NCBI RefSeq assembly: GCF_001984575.1
Contig: NZ_LZNS01000001.1
Span: 1,630,754-1,694,753, forward strand
Source of the DNA: Streptomyces sp. MP131-18
Lineage (GTDB): Bacteria > Actinomycetota > Actinomycetes > Streptomycetales > Streptomycetaceae
Length of the DNA stretch: 64,000 nt
Reading direction: 5' to 3'
Under the pieces are notes generated by a model. The model worked only from the letters and a program-made list of their open reading frames with translations, was not told the DNA's origin and did no database searches. Below are positions 18,139-25,982 of this stretch, one piece after another; position 1 is the first letter of the stretch; each line of letters opens with the position of its first letter. A program made the translations under genes and the position numbers.

Positions 18139-19953
18139 TCACGGAGTGCCGCCGGGCTCGGGCCAGGTGGTGCAGTCCGACCACTCGGTGTCCCAGCCGG
18201 AGTTGCCGCCGCCGTCCTGGATGGTCAGCGAGGGCCGGTCGGCCGGGAAGGGGCAGTTGTAGACGCCCGCGACACCGACGCCCCTCGCCGTCACGTTCGT
18301 GAACGTGACGTCGCCCGGCGTCTCGGCCTGCACGACGACCGTGCCGACGTCCTCGATGGTCGCGCCCTCGACGGTCACATGGTCGGCCGCGAGGCCCTGA
18401 CCGCTGCCGGAGACGAACTGGATGGCGCTCCAGGGGCTGTCCAGGATCGTGGTGTCGGTGATCCGGACGTCCGCCTCGATCGGGTGGTTGTAGGGGTCGA
18501 CCCGCAGCGCCGACATCGGATGGTTCCAGTTCGGGTTCATGGCGCCCGCCCGCACCAGCGTGTTGCCGTCCACCGTGGTGGTGCCGGAGAGCGGGAAGAA
18601 GGGCTGCATGAACGCCTGGTTGGAGATGGCGATGCCGCTGCCGAGGGCGTTGGTGTCCTGGACGAGGTTGTTGGTGACGCTGATGTCCTCGCCGCCGTAG
18701 ATGGCGATGCCGTTCGCCAGGTTGGGCTGGATCACCGTGTTGCTGTCGAAGGTCGCGTTGCGGTTGATGCTCGGCAGCGACCACATGGCCAGCGAGTCGT
18801 CACCGGTGTTGCGCAAATAGTTGTTACGAACGGTGATGTTGTTGGCGTTGCCGTTGACGTTCAGCCCGTCGGCGGCCATGTCGACGATGCGGTTGTCCTC
18901 GACGACGAGATTGTCGTTCGTCCCGGTCATCCACAGGCCGACCTTGAGGCGCTGGAGCCACATGCCGGACACCGACGAGTCGGGGCCGAGACTGCCGTTG
19001 ACGAAGTTGTCCGGGTTGCTGTCCACGCGCTCGGCGACGCTGCCGATGACGGCGAAGTCGCTGATGTGGACGTTCCCCGGCGACTCGCCCTGGTTGATGA
19101 ACCGGGAGCTGTGCACGGTGGAGTACCAGTGGCCGGCGCCCTGGATGGTGACGTTCTCCACGTAGAGCGGCTGGTTCACCTGGTAGTCGCCCGGCGGAAT
19201 CCACACCGTGCCGCCGCGGCCCTGCGCCACGGCCTCGGTGAACGCCCGCGTGGAGTCGGCCGCCCCGGTGGGATCGGCGCCGAGCTCGGTGACGTCGAGC
19301 GCGCCGCTCGGCGGCTCGGCGGGCGCCGCCACCTGCTCGAAGTCCGCGGAGTCGATGACGTAGGGGCCGGCGGTGTCGCCGGAGTCGGCCTGGAGGGCGA
19401 CGGTGTCCCCGGCGGCCAGGTCCTGGCCGAGGAGGAGCCGCCCGTGGTTGAAGAAGTGGTGTGTCTTCGAACCGGCGATCCAGGGCGCGTCGAAGTAGGC
19501 GAACTCCGAGGTGACGTCGAGCGGCTCCGGCGTCTTCTCACCGTTGACGTAGACCGACAGCGTGCCGGAGCTGCCGTCGGGGATGCTGTACACGGCGGTG
19601 AGCGCGTTCGCGGGCTCGGTCAGCGTGAACTCCACGCGCTGGCCGGCCGACAGCTCGACGGCCTGCCGCCCCGACGCCTCGGAGGCGACGGTGCCCTGCG
19701 TGTAGTCGGGGCCGATGAGGGTGCCGTCGTGCTCGGCGTCCTCGGCCTCCTGTGTGACGAACGGGAGGTCCGCGCCCGCGAGTGGCGCGGCGTCGGCGGC
19801 CGTCACGGGCGGCGGGGCCGACGGGACCGACGGGGGCGCCTCGCCGCCGCGGGCGGTGGCGACGGTCCCGATTGCTCCGAGGGCGGTCGCACAGGCCACG
19901 ACAAGCACCGTGCGTGATCGCTTCCGCGACCGCGCGGCACGTGCAGCAGTCAT
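18139..19953 (-). CDS. Secreted GH87-like alpha-1,3-glucanase / mycodextranase
   Basis: A 604-residue exported enzyme. Residues 1-35 form a twin-basic signal peptide, residues about 60-210 a carbohydrate-binding-module-like beta domain (starting TQEAEDAEHDGT), and about 215-600 a right-handed beta-helix introduced by DVTELGADPTGAADS. Within the helix, Asp362 (AADGLNVNG) and the pair Asp385-Asp386 (NTGDDSLAMW) match the catalytic triad of GH87, including the spacing of 23 and 24 residues that I recall for a characterised Paenibacillus enzyme (D1045, D1068, D1069). The enzyme should cut alpha-1,3-linked glucans or nigeran, as in fungal walls or bacterial biofilm. It is last in the operon, 46 bases after the GH13 gene. 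Confidence 0.78.
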   Translation of the reverse strand: MTAARAARSRKRSRTVLVVACATALGAIGTVATARGGEAPPSVPSAPPPVTAADAAPLAGADLPFVTQEAEDAEHDGTLIGPDYTQGTVASEASGRQAVELSAGQRVEFTLTEPANALTAVYSIPDGSSGTLSVYVNGEKTPEPLDVTSEFAYFDAPWIAGSKTHHFFNHGRLLLGQDLAAGDTVALQADSGDTAGPYVIDSADFEQVAAPAEPPSGALDVTELGADPTGAADSTRAFTEAVAQGRGGTVWIPPGDYQVNQPLYVENVTIQGAGHWYSTVHSSRFINQGESPGNVHISDFAVIGSVAERVDSNPDNFVNGSLGPDSSVSGMWLQRLKVGLWMTGTNDNLVVEDNRIVDMAADGLNVNGNANNITVRNNYLRNTGDDSLAMWSLPSINRNATFDSNTVIQPNLANGIAIYGGEDISVTNNLVQDTNALGSGIAISNQAFMQPFFPLSGTTTVDGNTLVRAGAMNPNWNHPMSALRVDPYNHPIEADVRITDTTILDSPWSAIQFVSGSGQGLAADHVTVEGATIEDVGTVVVQAETPGDVTFTNVTARGVGVAGVYNCPFPADRPSLTIQDGGGNSGWDTEWSDCTTWPEPGGTP

Positions 19954-19999
19954 GACTTTCCCTTCTGTGTGGGGGGTGGGGCGGCGGCCGGCCGTGGGC

Positions 20000-21604
20000 T
20001 CAGCCCTGGAGCCAGGCCGCCGTGTCCTGCGGCAGCAGTCCCGCGTCGTCCAGCGGACCGCTGCTCAGCAGAACAGCTGTGTGGGCGGGGAGGGGAACAG
20101 GCCCCGCCGAGAGGTTGACGACGCACACAAGACCGTCGGGCCGGCTGAAGGCCAGCACGCCGGGCCCGGCGTCGAACCAGGTCAGCTCGTCGGCGGCACG
20201 TTCGGCCCGGCCGCGGCGCAGGTGCAGGGCGGAGCGGTAGAGGCTGAGCATGGACTCCGGCTCGCCCTCCTGCCGTTCGGCCGTGTACCGCGCCCAGTCC
20301 GCCGGCTGCGGCAGCCAGGTGTCCGCGCCGCCGAAGCCGTAGGGCGGCCGGATGCCTTCCCAGGGCAGCGGAACGCGGCAGCCGTCGCGGCCGGGGTCGA
20401 CGCCCCCCGATCTGGCGTGCATGGGGTCGGTGATCCGGTCGCGCGGGATGTCGGCCTCGGGCAGGCCGAGTTCCTCGCCCTGGTAGAGGTAGACGGCGCC
20501 GGGCAGCGCGAGGGTCAGCAGGGCGGCGGCGCGGGCCCTGCGGGTGCCGAGCTCCAGGTCGGTGGGGGTGCCGAAGCGTTTGGCCGCGAACGCGAAGCCG
20601 GTCTCCTCGCGCCCGTAGCGGGTGACGGTGCGGGTGACGTCGTGGTTGGCCAGCACCCAGGTGGCGGGCGCGCCGACCCCGGAGTGGGCGGCGAGTGTGG
20701 CGTCGATGGACTCCCGCAGCTGGTCCGGGTCCCAGGGGCGGGAGAGGGTGTCGAAGTTGAAGGCGGTGTGCAGTTCGTCGGCGCGCAGGTAGCGGGCGAA
20801 CCTTTCGACGTCGGGCAGCCACAGCTCGCCGATGAGCACGCCTCCGTACGCGTCGGCGACGGCGCGCCAGGAGCGGTAGACGTCGTGCAGTTCGTCGCGG
20901 TCCACGTACGGGTGGGGGCCGCGGCCCGGCTCGAAGTCGGGCAGGTCCGGGTCCTTGGCCAGGAGGGCCGCCGAGTCGATGCGGATGCCCGCGGCGCCGC
21001 GTTCGAACCAGAAGCGGAGGATGTCCTCATGCTCCTCGCGCACCCGCGGGTGCGCCCAGTTGAGGTCGGGCTGCCCGGAGGCGAAGAGGTGCAGGTACCA
21101 CTGGCCCGGCTTCCCCTCGGGTGTGGTGGTGCGGCTCCAGGCGGGCCCGCCGAACTCCGAGCGCCACTCGTTGGGCGGCAGTTCGCCGTCCGGTCCCCTG
21201 CCCTCGCGGAAGTGGAACAGGTCGCGCTCCGGGCTGCCCGGCGGCGCGGCGAGGGCGGCGCGGAACCAGGGGTGCTCGTCGGACACGTGGTTGGGCACCA
21301 CGTCCACGATCGTGCGCAGGCCGAGCTGACGGGCCTCCGAGATCAGCTTCTCCGCCTCGTCCAGAGTGCCGAACGCCGGGTCGATGGCGCGGTAGTCCGT
21401 GACGTCGTACCCGCCGTCGGCGAGCGGGGAGACGTACCAGGGGGTGAACCACAGCGCCTCCACGCCCAGTGAGGCGAGGTAGGGCAGCCGGGCGCGGACA
21501 CCGGCGAGGTCGCCGGTGCCGTCGCCGTCGCCGTCGGCGAAACTGCGGACGTACACCTGGTAGATGGCGGCGGTGCGCCACCATCCGGAGGAGTTGTGCG
21601 GCAC
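20000..21604 (-). CDS. GH13 alpha-glucosidase
   Basis: A 534-residue intracellular glycoside hydrolase (no signal peptide) with the (beta/alpha)8 fold of family GH13. All four GH13 regions are visible: DVVPNH, then GIRID with nucleophile Asp210, GELW with acid/base Glu260, and NHD with stabiliser Asp322. It probably releases glucose from imported gluco-oligosaccharides, and linkage preference cannot be read from sequence alone. The GTG start at 21604 has AAAGGAA close upstream. It follows the permease genes (18 bases) and precedes the GH87 gene, matching the order mal permeases then alpha-glucosidase found in Streptomyces maltose operons. Confidence 0.9.
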   Translation of the reverse strand: MPHNSSGWWRTAAIYQVYVRSFADGDGDGTGDLAGVRARLPYLASLGVEALWFTPWYVSPLADGGYDVTDYRAIDPAFGTLDEAEKLISEARQLGLRTIVDVVPNHVSDEHPWFRAALAAPPGSPERDLFHFREGRGPDGELPPNEWRSEFGGPAWSRTTTPEGKPGQWYLHLFASGQPDLNWAHPRVREEHEDILRFWFERGAAGIRIDSAALLAKDPDLPDFEPGRGPHPYVDRDELHDVYRSWRAVADAYGGVLIGELWLPDVERFARYLRADELHTAFNFDTLSRPWDPDQLRESIDATLAAHSGVGAPATWVLANHDVTRTVTRYGREETGFAFAAKRFGTPTDLELGTRRARAAALLTLALPGAVYLYQGEELGLPEADIPRDRITDPMHARSGGVDPGRDGCRVPLPWEGIRPPYGFGGADTWLPQPADWARYTAERQEGEPESMLSLYRSALHLRRGRAERAADELTWFDAGPGVLAFSRPDGLVCVVNLSAGPVPLPAHTAVLLSSGPLDDAGLLPQDTAAWLQG

Positions 21605-21622
21605 GGGGTTTCCTTTCGGTGA

Positions 21623-22492
21623 TCAGCCTTTGAGGCTGCCCGCGGTCAGGCCGGCAAGAATGTGGCGCTGGAAGATCAGGAAGATCACCACGAGAGGAAT
21701 GCTGGCCAGGACCATTCCGGCGATCAGCATGTTCAGCGATGTGGAGTCGGCTATGCGCTGGAGGTAGACGGTGATCGGCTGCTTGGCCGGGTCGGGCAGC
21801 ACGACGAGGGGCCAAAGGAAGTCACGCCAGAGCGCGGTGACGGAGAGAATGGACACCACGGCGATGATGGGCCGGGACAGCGGAAGCGTGATCCGCCACA
21901 TCGTCGTGAACGCGCCCGCTCCGTCGATGCGTGCGGCGTCGAGCAGCTCGTCCGGTATCTGGTCGAAGAAGTTTTTCAGAACGTAGATGTTGAATGCGTT
22001 GGCCGCGGCCGGCAGCCAGACGGCGGCCGGGCTGTTGATGAGATTCGTGCCGAATATCGGGACATCGGTGACGGTCAGGTACGTCGGTATCAGCAGCGCG
22101 GTCGCGGGCACCATGAGGGTAATCAGCATGAGGCCGAGGATGACGTTCCCGAATCGGGGCCTGAGCTTGGACAGCGCGTAGGCGGCGGGGAGCTGGACGG
22201 CAAGTCCGAGCAGCCAGGCTCCGCCGATCAGCAGGACTGTGTTGCCGAAGTAGCGGGCCAGTTCCAATTGGTCCCAGGCGTCCGAGTAGTTGCCGGGGTG
22301 CCATTCCTCGGGAATGTAGGTCGGTGGATTGCGGGCCACCTCGGGGGAGCTCTTCATGCCGCCCGTCACCATCCAGTACAGGGGGATGATGAAGGCGATG
22401 GTGAACAGCAGCAGCACGACGACGAGCAGGGACCAGTAGACAAGCCGGCCGCGGGTGGTCCTGAGGACCGCGGGGCGCACCAGGGTTCGCAA
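21623..22492 (-). CDS. Sugar ABC transporter permease (MalG type)
   Basis: Inner-membrane permease of the CUT1 carbohydrate importer family, 289 residues with six predicted membrane helices. The EAA loop that contacts the ATPase is DAARIDGAGAFTTMWRITLP at about residue 190. It starts at a TTG with GAGGAGG six bases upstream, the best site in the operon. It pairs with the MalF-type permease immediately upstream. No ATPase gene is present in the operon, and Streptomyces CUT1 importers commonly share the ATPase MsiK encoded elsewhere. Confidence 0.9.
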   Translation of the reverse strand: MRTLVRPAVLRTTRGRLVYWSLLVVVLLLFTIAFIIPLYWMVTGGMKSSPEVARNPPTYIPEEWHPGNYSDAWDQLELARYFGNTVLLIGGAWLLGLAVQLPAAYALSKLRPRFGNVILGLMLITLMVPATALLIPTYLTVTDVPIFGTNLINSPAAVWLPAAANAFNIYVLKNFFDQIPDELLDAARIDGAGAFTTMWRITLPLSRPIIAVVSILSVTALWRDFLWPLVVLPDPAKQPITVYLQRIADSTSLNMLIAGMVLASIPLVVIFLIFQRHILAGLTAGSLKG

Positions 22493-22505
22493 CGGGGACC
22501 TCCTC

Positions 22506-23417
22506 TTATATCTGCCGGCTGCGGGTGACCCGCAGGTAGGCGGCGGAGAAGACGGCGAGGAAGATCAGCAGGAGCAGGCTCATGGCACTGGCCGCGCCGA
22601 AGTTGTTGTAGACGAACGCGTACCGGTACACGAGCAGCATCACCGTGACCGTGGAATCCTCCGGGCCGCCGCCGGTCATCACGAAGGGCTCCGTGAACAC
22701 CTGCATCGTCCCGACGATCTGGAGGAGCAGCAGCATCAGAATGACGAAACGCGTCTGCGGAATCGTCACGTGCCACAGCCGCCGCCAGATGCTCGCCCCG
22801 TCGAGCTCCGCGGATTCGTACAGCTCACCCGGGATCGTCTGGAGTGCCGCGAGGTAGATGAGGGTGGCGGTGCCCATATTGGCCCAGGTCGAGGCGATCA
22901 CCAGGGAGATCAGGGCGGTACTCGACGAGTTGGTCCAGTCCGACGTCGGCAGGTGCGCTGCCCCGAGTATTTCGTTGATCAGCCCGCCTTCGGGCTGGTA
23001 GAACCACCGCCACATCAGGGCGACGACCACGGGCGGCAGCATCACCGGCAGGTAGACCAGAATCCGGAAGTATGCTCTGGCGTGCCGGAATTCGTTGATG
23101 AGCACCGCGGCGACGAACGGCACGCCGAAGCCGAGCAGCAGCGCGTAGAGCGTGAATACCGCGCTGTTCTTCCAGGCGGTGGCGAACAGGGGGTCGTCGA
23201 AGATGTAGGTGAAATTATCAAGACCCACCCAGCTCGACCCGCGGACGAAGTTCACTTCCTGGAAGCTGAGGATGACGTTCCGGACGACGGGGTACCAGGC
23301 GAAGAGCCCGAAGATGACGAGCGCTCCGCACAGGAACCCGTAGGCGGTGAGGTGCTCGGTGAGGCGCCGCCGCCTGCCGGCGGCGCGCTTCCCCGGCGCG
23401 GTGACGGGGGCCGCCAT
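22506..23417 (-). CDS. Sugar ABC transporter permease (MalF type)
   Basis: CUT1-family permease of 303 residues with six membrane helices. The cytoplasmic N-terminus is basic. The EAA loop reads ESAELDGASIWRRLWHVTIP at about residue 205. The start codon lies one base after the stop of the binding-protein gene (TGAgATG) with no separate ribosome binding site, so translation is probably coupled. It forms the transmembrane channel with the MalG-type subunit. Confidence 0.9.
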   Translation of the reverse strand: MAAPVTAPGKRAAGRRRRLTEHLTAYGFLCGALVIFGLFAWYPVVRNVILSFQEVNFVRGSSWVGLDNFTYIFDDPLFATAWKNSAVFTLYALLLGFGVPFVAAVLINEFRHARAYFRILVYLPVMLPPVVVALMWRWFYQPEGGLINEILGAAHLPTSDWTNSSSTALISLVIASTWANMGTATLIYLAALQTIPGELYESAELDGASIWRRLWHVTIPQTRFVILMLLLLQIVGTMQVFTEPFVMTGGGPEDSTVTVMLLVYRYAFVYNNFGAASAMSLLLLIFLAVFSAAYLRVTRSRQI

Positions 23418-23418
23418 C

Positions 23419-24783
23419 TCAGGAGCCGTAGATCCGGTTGACCTGGTCCTCGGCGTCGTCGAGGAGCGCGTCGATGTCGGCGTCGCCGTCGGTCAGCACG
23501 CCCTGCATGACGTTGTCGAGGATGGCGTACACCTCCTGGGCCCGCGGCGGCTCGATCCGGCCGGGGATCGTGGCGGCGGAGTCCATGAAGGGCTGGACGT
23601 TTTCGACCGGTACGTTGGCGTGCTCCTGCTTCAGCGCCTCGACGTTGTCGCGGATCTCGCCCTCGACCCAGATGTCGGGGGTGGGAGGCATCGGCAGGCC
23701 GACCGGCAGGTCGTCGGCGAGGCTCTCCTCGATGCGGCGTTCGATCTCGTCGGGGTTGACGAAGCGCCACTGGAGCCAGGTCAGGGCGGCCTCGATCTGC
23801 TCGGGCGAGGCGCCGGCGTTGATCATGTAGCCCTCGCCGCCGATCAGCGTGCCCTGCCCCTCGGGGATGGGCGCGAGGCCGAGGTTCTCGTAGGTGCCGT
23901 CGTACTGCCGCACCAGGGTCGGCAGGTTGTCCGGGGCGGCCACGTACATGCCGAGCTGTCCGGCACCCATGGCGACCATCAGGTCCTCGCAGGACCGCAT
24001 CTGGTCGCTGCCCATGGAGTCGTCCTCCCAGCGCATGGCCTGGAGGTTCGCCAGCAGGGTGCGGGTCGCGTCGGTGTTGAACGCGGCCCGCCAGCTGTCG
24101 CCGTCCGGCTCGGCGACGGCGCCGCCCGTGGAGTAGATCTCGGAGGTCAGGTGCCAGCCGCCGGTGTTCTCGATCGCGCACTCGCCGTATCCGGTGACGC
24201 CGCCGCCCAGTTCGGCGATGGCCGCGGACGCCTCGCGCACCTCCTCCCAGCTGGTGGGCGGCGCGTTCGGGTCGAGACCGGCCTGCTCGAACAGGTCCCG
24301 GTTGTAGAGCAGACCCATCGAGTAGTTCGCGGTGGGGACGCCGTACTGCCGGCCCTCGGCGTCCTGGAAGACTTCCTGGAGTTCGGGCCGGACCTGGTCG
24401 AGGTGCGGCACGTCGGCGAGGTAGTCGGTGATGTCCGCGGCGTAGCCCTGTTCGATGATTTGCGCCGGGTCGGTGAAGTAGACGTAGAAGACGTCCTCCA
24501 GATCGCCGCCCGCGACCCGGGTGTTGAACGTTTCGGGCTCCATGAAGCCCTCGTGCGGAACGATGTCGATGTCCGGGTGCGTGGCCTCGAACGCTTCTAT
24601 CTCCGCGTTGAACACCCGCAGCTCACGCGTGTCCGTGCTCGGCGGCTGGCCGTTGATGTGCAGCTGCACCCTGCCGTCGTCGCCGCCACCGTCGTCGTCC
24701 GAGGAACAGGCGGTGACGGTGACGGCGAGGACGGCGGCGGTCGCGAGGCAGCGGCGCGTGCGCCGGTAGGCGATGGGTGTCAT
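23419..24783 (-). CDS. Sugar-binding lipoprotein of ABC transporter (MalE type)
   Basis: Extracellular substrate-binding lipoprotein of 454 residues (family 1). It has a basic N-terminus, a hydrophobic stretch and a lipobox ending VTAC at about residue 27, followed by an acidic, Gly-rich tether (SSDDDGGGDDG). The mature domain shows the two-lobe binding-protein pattern. The ligand is likely an alpha-gluco-oligosaccharide, given the adjacent GH13 and GH87 enzymes. AGGGG lies seven bases before the ATG at 24783, which decides the start among several in-frame ATGs. Confidence 0.9.
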   Translation of the reverse strand: MTPIAYRRTRRCLATAAVLAVTVTACSSDDDGGGDDGRVQLHINGQPPSTDTRELRVFNAEIEAFEATHPDIDIVPHEGFMEPETFNTRVAGGDLEDVFYVYFTDPAQIIEQGYAADITDYLADVPHLDQVRPELQEVFQDAEGRQYGVPTANYSMGLLYNRDLFEQAGLDPNAPPTSWEEVREASAAIAELGGGVTGYGECAIENTGGWHLTSEIYSTGGAVAEPDGDSWRAAFNTDATRTLLANLQAMRWEDDSMGSDQMRSCEDLMVAMGAGQLGMYVAAPDNLPTLVRQYDGTYENLGLAPIPEGQGTLIGGEGYMINAGASPEQIEAALTWLQWRFVNPDEIERRIEESLADDLPVGLPMPPTPDIWVEGEIRDNVEALKQEHANVPVENVQPFMDSAATIPGRIEPPRAQEVYAILDNVMQGVLTDGDADIDALLDDAEDQVNRIYGS

Positions 24784-24844
24784 CGGTGACCCCTTCATGG
24801 GCATGTCCGGGAAGTGGGCACACTCAACCACCGATGACACCCTG

Positions 24845-24860
24845 GCGCAATATCCTGCGC
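24845..24860. promoter_or_regulatory. Inverted repeat GCGCA-N6-TGCGC before the binding-protein gene
   Basis: This 16-base repeat lies in the 99-base gap between the regulator and transporter genes, about 60 bases upstream of the binding-protein start. It shares the CGCA/TGCG half-site of the better palindrome at 25924-25942, with a spacing one base different. It is therefore a candidate second operator for the LacI-family regulator. Confidence 0.4.
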
Positions 24861-24882
24861 GTGAAATGAAAAAATGCGACTG

Positions 24883-25902
24883 TCAGCTGCTGGCTTCCCG
24901 TGCCACAGGACCGGTAGATTCACGCACAACGAGTTCGGGCTCGAACAACAGCTCGTCGCGGGACACGTCACGGCCGCCGAACTGGGCCACCAGCACCTCC
25001 ACGGCGGCCCGGCCCATGGCCTCGATGGGCTGCCGCACCGTGCTCAGCGGCGGAGACGTGCTGGTCATCAGCGTGGAGTCGTCGAATCCGACGACCGAGA
25101 GGTCGCCCGGCACCGCCAGCCCGCGCCGCCTGGCCGCCCGCACCGCGCCGAGGGCGATCACGTCGCTCGCGCAGATCACGCCCGTGACGCCGCGTTCGAG
25201 CAGGGTCGCGGTCGCCGCCTGCCCGCCCTCCAGCGTGTACATGGCCCGCGCGACCCGCTCGGGCGGCAGCTCGCCCCCGCCGGCCCGCGCCGCCGCGTGC
25301 GCCGCGGCCAGCTTGCGCTGCGACGGCACGTGATCGCTCGGGCCCAGCACGAGACCGATGCGCTCATGCCCCAGCGAGACCAGGTGCCGCCACGCCTGCT
25401 CGACGGCCACCGCGTCGTCGCAGCTGACCGTGGGGAAACCGAGCCCCGGTACCGCGGCGTTGATGAGCACCACCGGCAGCCGGCGTTCCGCGAGGAGCCG
25501 GTAGTGCTGGTGGGAGGCGTTCTCCTGGGCGTAGAGACCGCCCGCGAAGACCACGCCCGACACCTGCTGCTGGAGCAGCAGGTCGACGTAGTCGGTCTCC
25601 TGGATACCGCCCGGCGTCTGCGTGCAGAGCACGGGGACCAGACCGCGCTGCGCCAGGACCCCGCCCAGCACTTCGGCGAAGGCCGGGAAGATGGGGTTGC
25701 CCAGCTCGGGCAGGACCAGGCCGACCAGCCGGCCGCGTTCGCCCCGTAGCTGGGTGGGCCGTTCGTATCCCAGCACATCCAGCGCCGTGAGCACGGCCTG
25801 CCGGGTGGCCTCGGACACCCCGGGCTTCCCGTTGAGGACCCGGCTGACCGTGGCCTCGCTCACGCCCACCTTCTGCGCCACCTGGGCAAGTCGTCGCGTC
25901 AT
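24883..25902 (-). CDS. LacI-family transcriptional regulator of the alpha-glucan operon
   Basis: A 339-residue repressor. Residues 1-55 form the LacI helix-turn-helix and hinge (RLAQVAQKVGVSEATVSRVLNG), followed by a periplasmic-binding-protein-like sugar domain. It resembles Streptomyces MalR in size and position, lying upstream of malE-type genes in the same orientation. It probably represses the downstream transporter and glycosidase genes until a gluco-oligosaccharide binds. The start at 25902 places the N-terminus at the helix-turn-helix, and a longer frame would run into the operator at 25924-25942. Confidence 0.88.
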   Translation of the reverse strand: MTRRLAQVAQKVGVSEATVSRVLNGKPGVSEATRQAVLTALDVLGYERPTQLRGERGRLVGLVLPELGNPIFPAFAEVLGGVLAQRGLVPVLCTQTPGGIQETDYVDLLLQQQVSGVVFAGGLYAQENASHQHYRLLAERRLPVVLINAAVPGLGFPTVSCDDAVAVEQAWRHLVSLGHERIGLVLGPSDHVPSQRKLAAAHAAARAGGGELPPERVARAMYTLEGGQAATATLLERGVTGVICASDVIALGAVRAARRRGLAVPGDLSVVGFDDSTLMTSTSPPLSTVRQPIEAMGRAAVEVLVAQFGGRDVSRDELLFEPELVVRESTGPVAREASS

Positions 25903-25923
25903 GCCCGCAAGAATAACGCAAAC

Positions 25924-25942
25924 CACGCAAGTAAATTGCGTG
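25924..25942. promoter_or_regulatory. LacI-type operator CACGCAAGTAAATTGCGTG
   Basis: A 19-base palindrome with perfect 7-base arms around GTAAA, 22 bases upstream of the LacI-family start. A further CGCAA copy lies just outside it (25917-25921). The form (CGCAA...TTGCG) is typical of LacI/GalR operators in Streptomyces, so autoregulation is likely. Confidence 0.65.
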
Positions 25943-25982
25943 CACGTCCCACCCTGAAAGCGCCCGGTGGCTCGCCGGTGGC

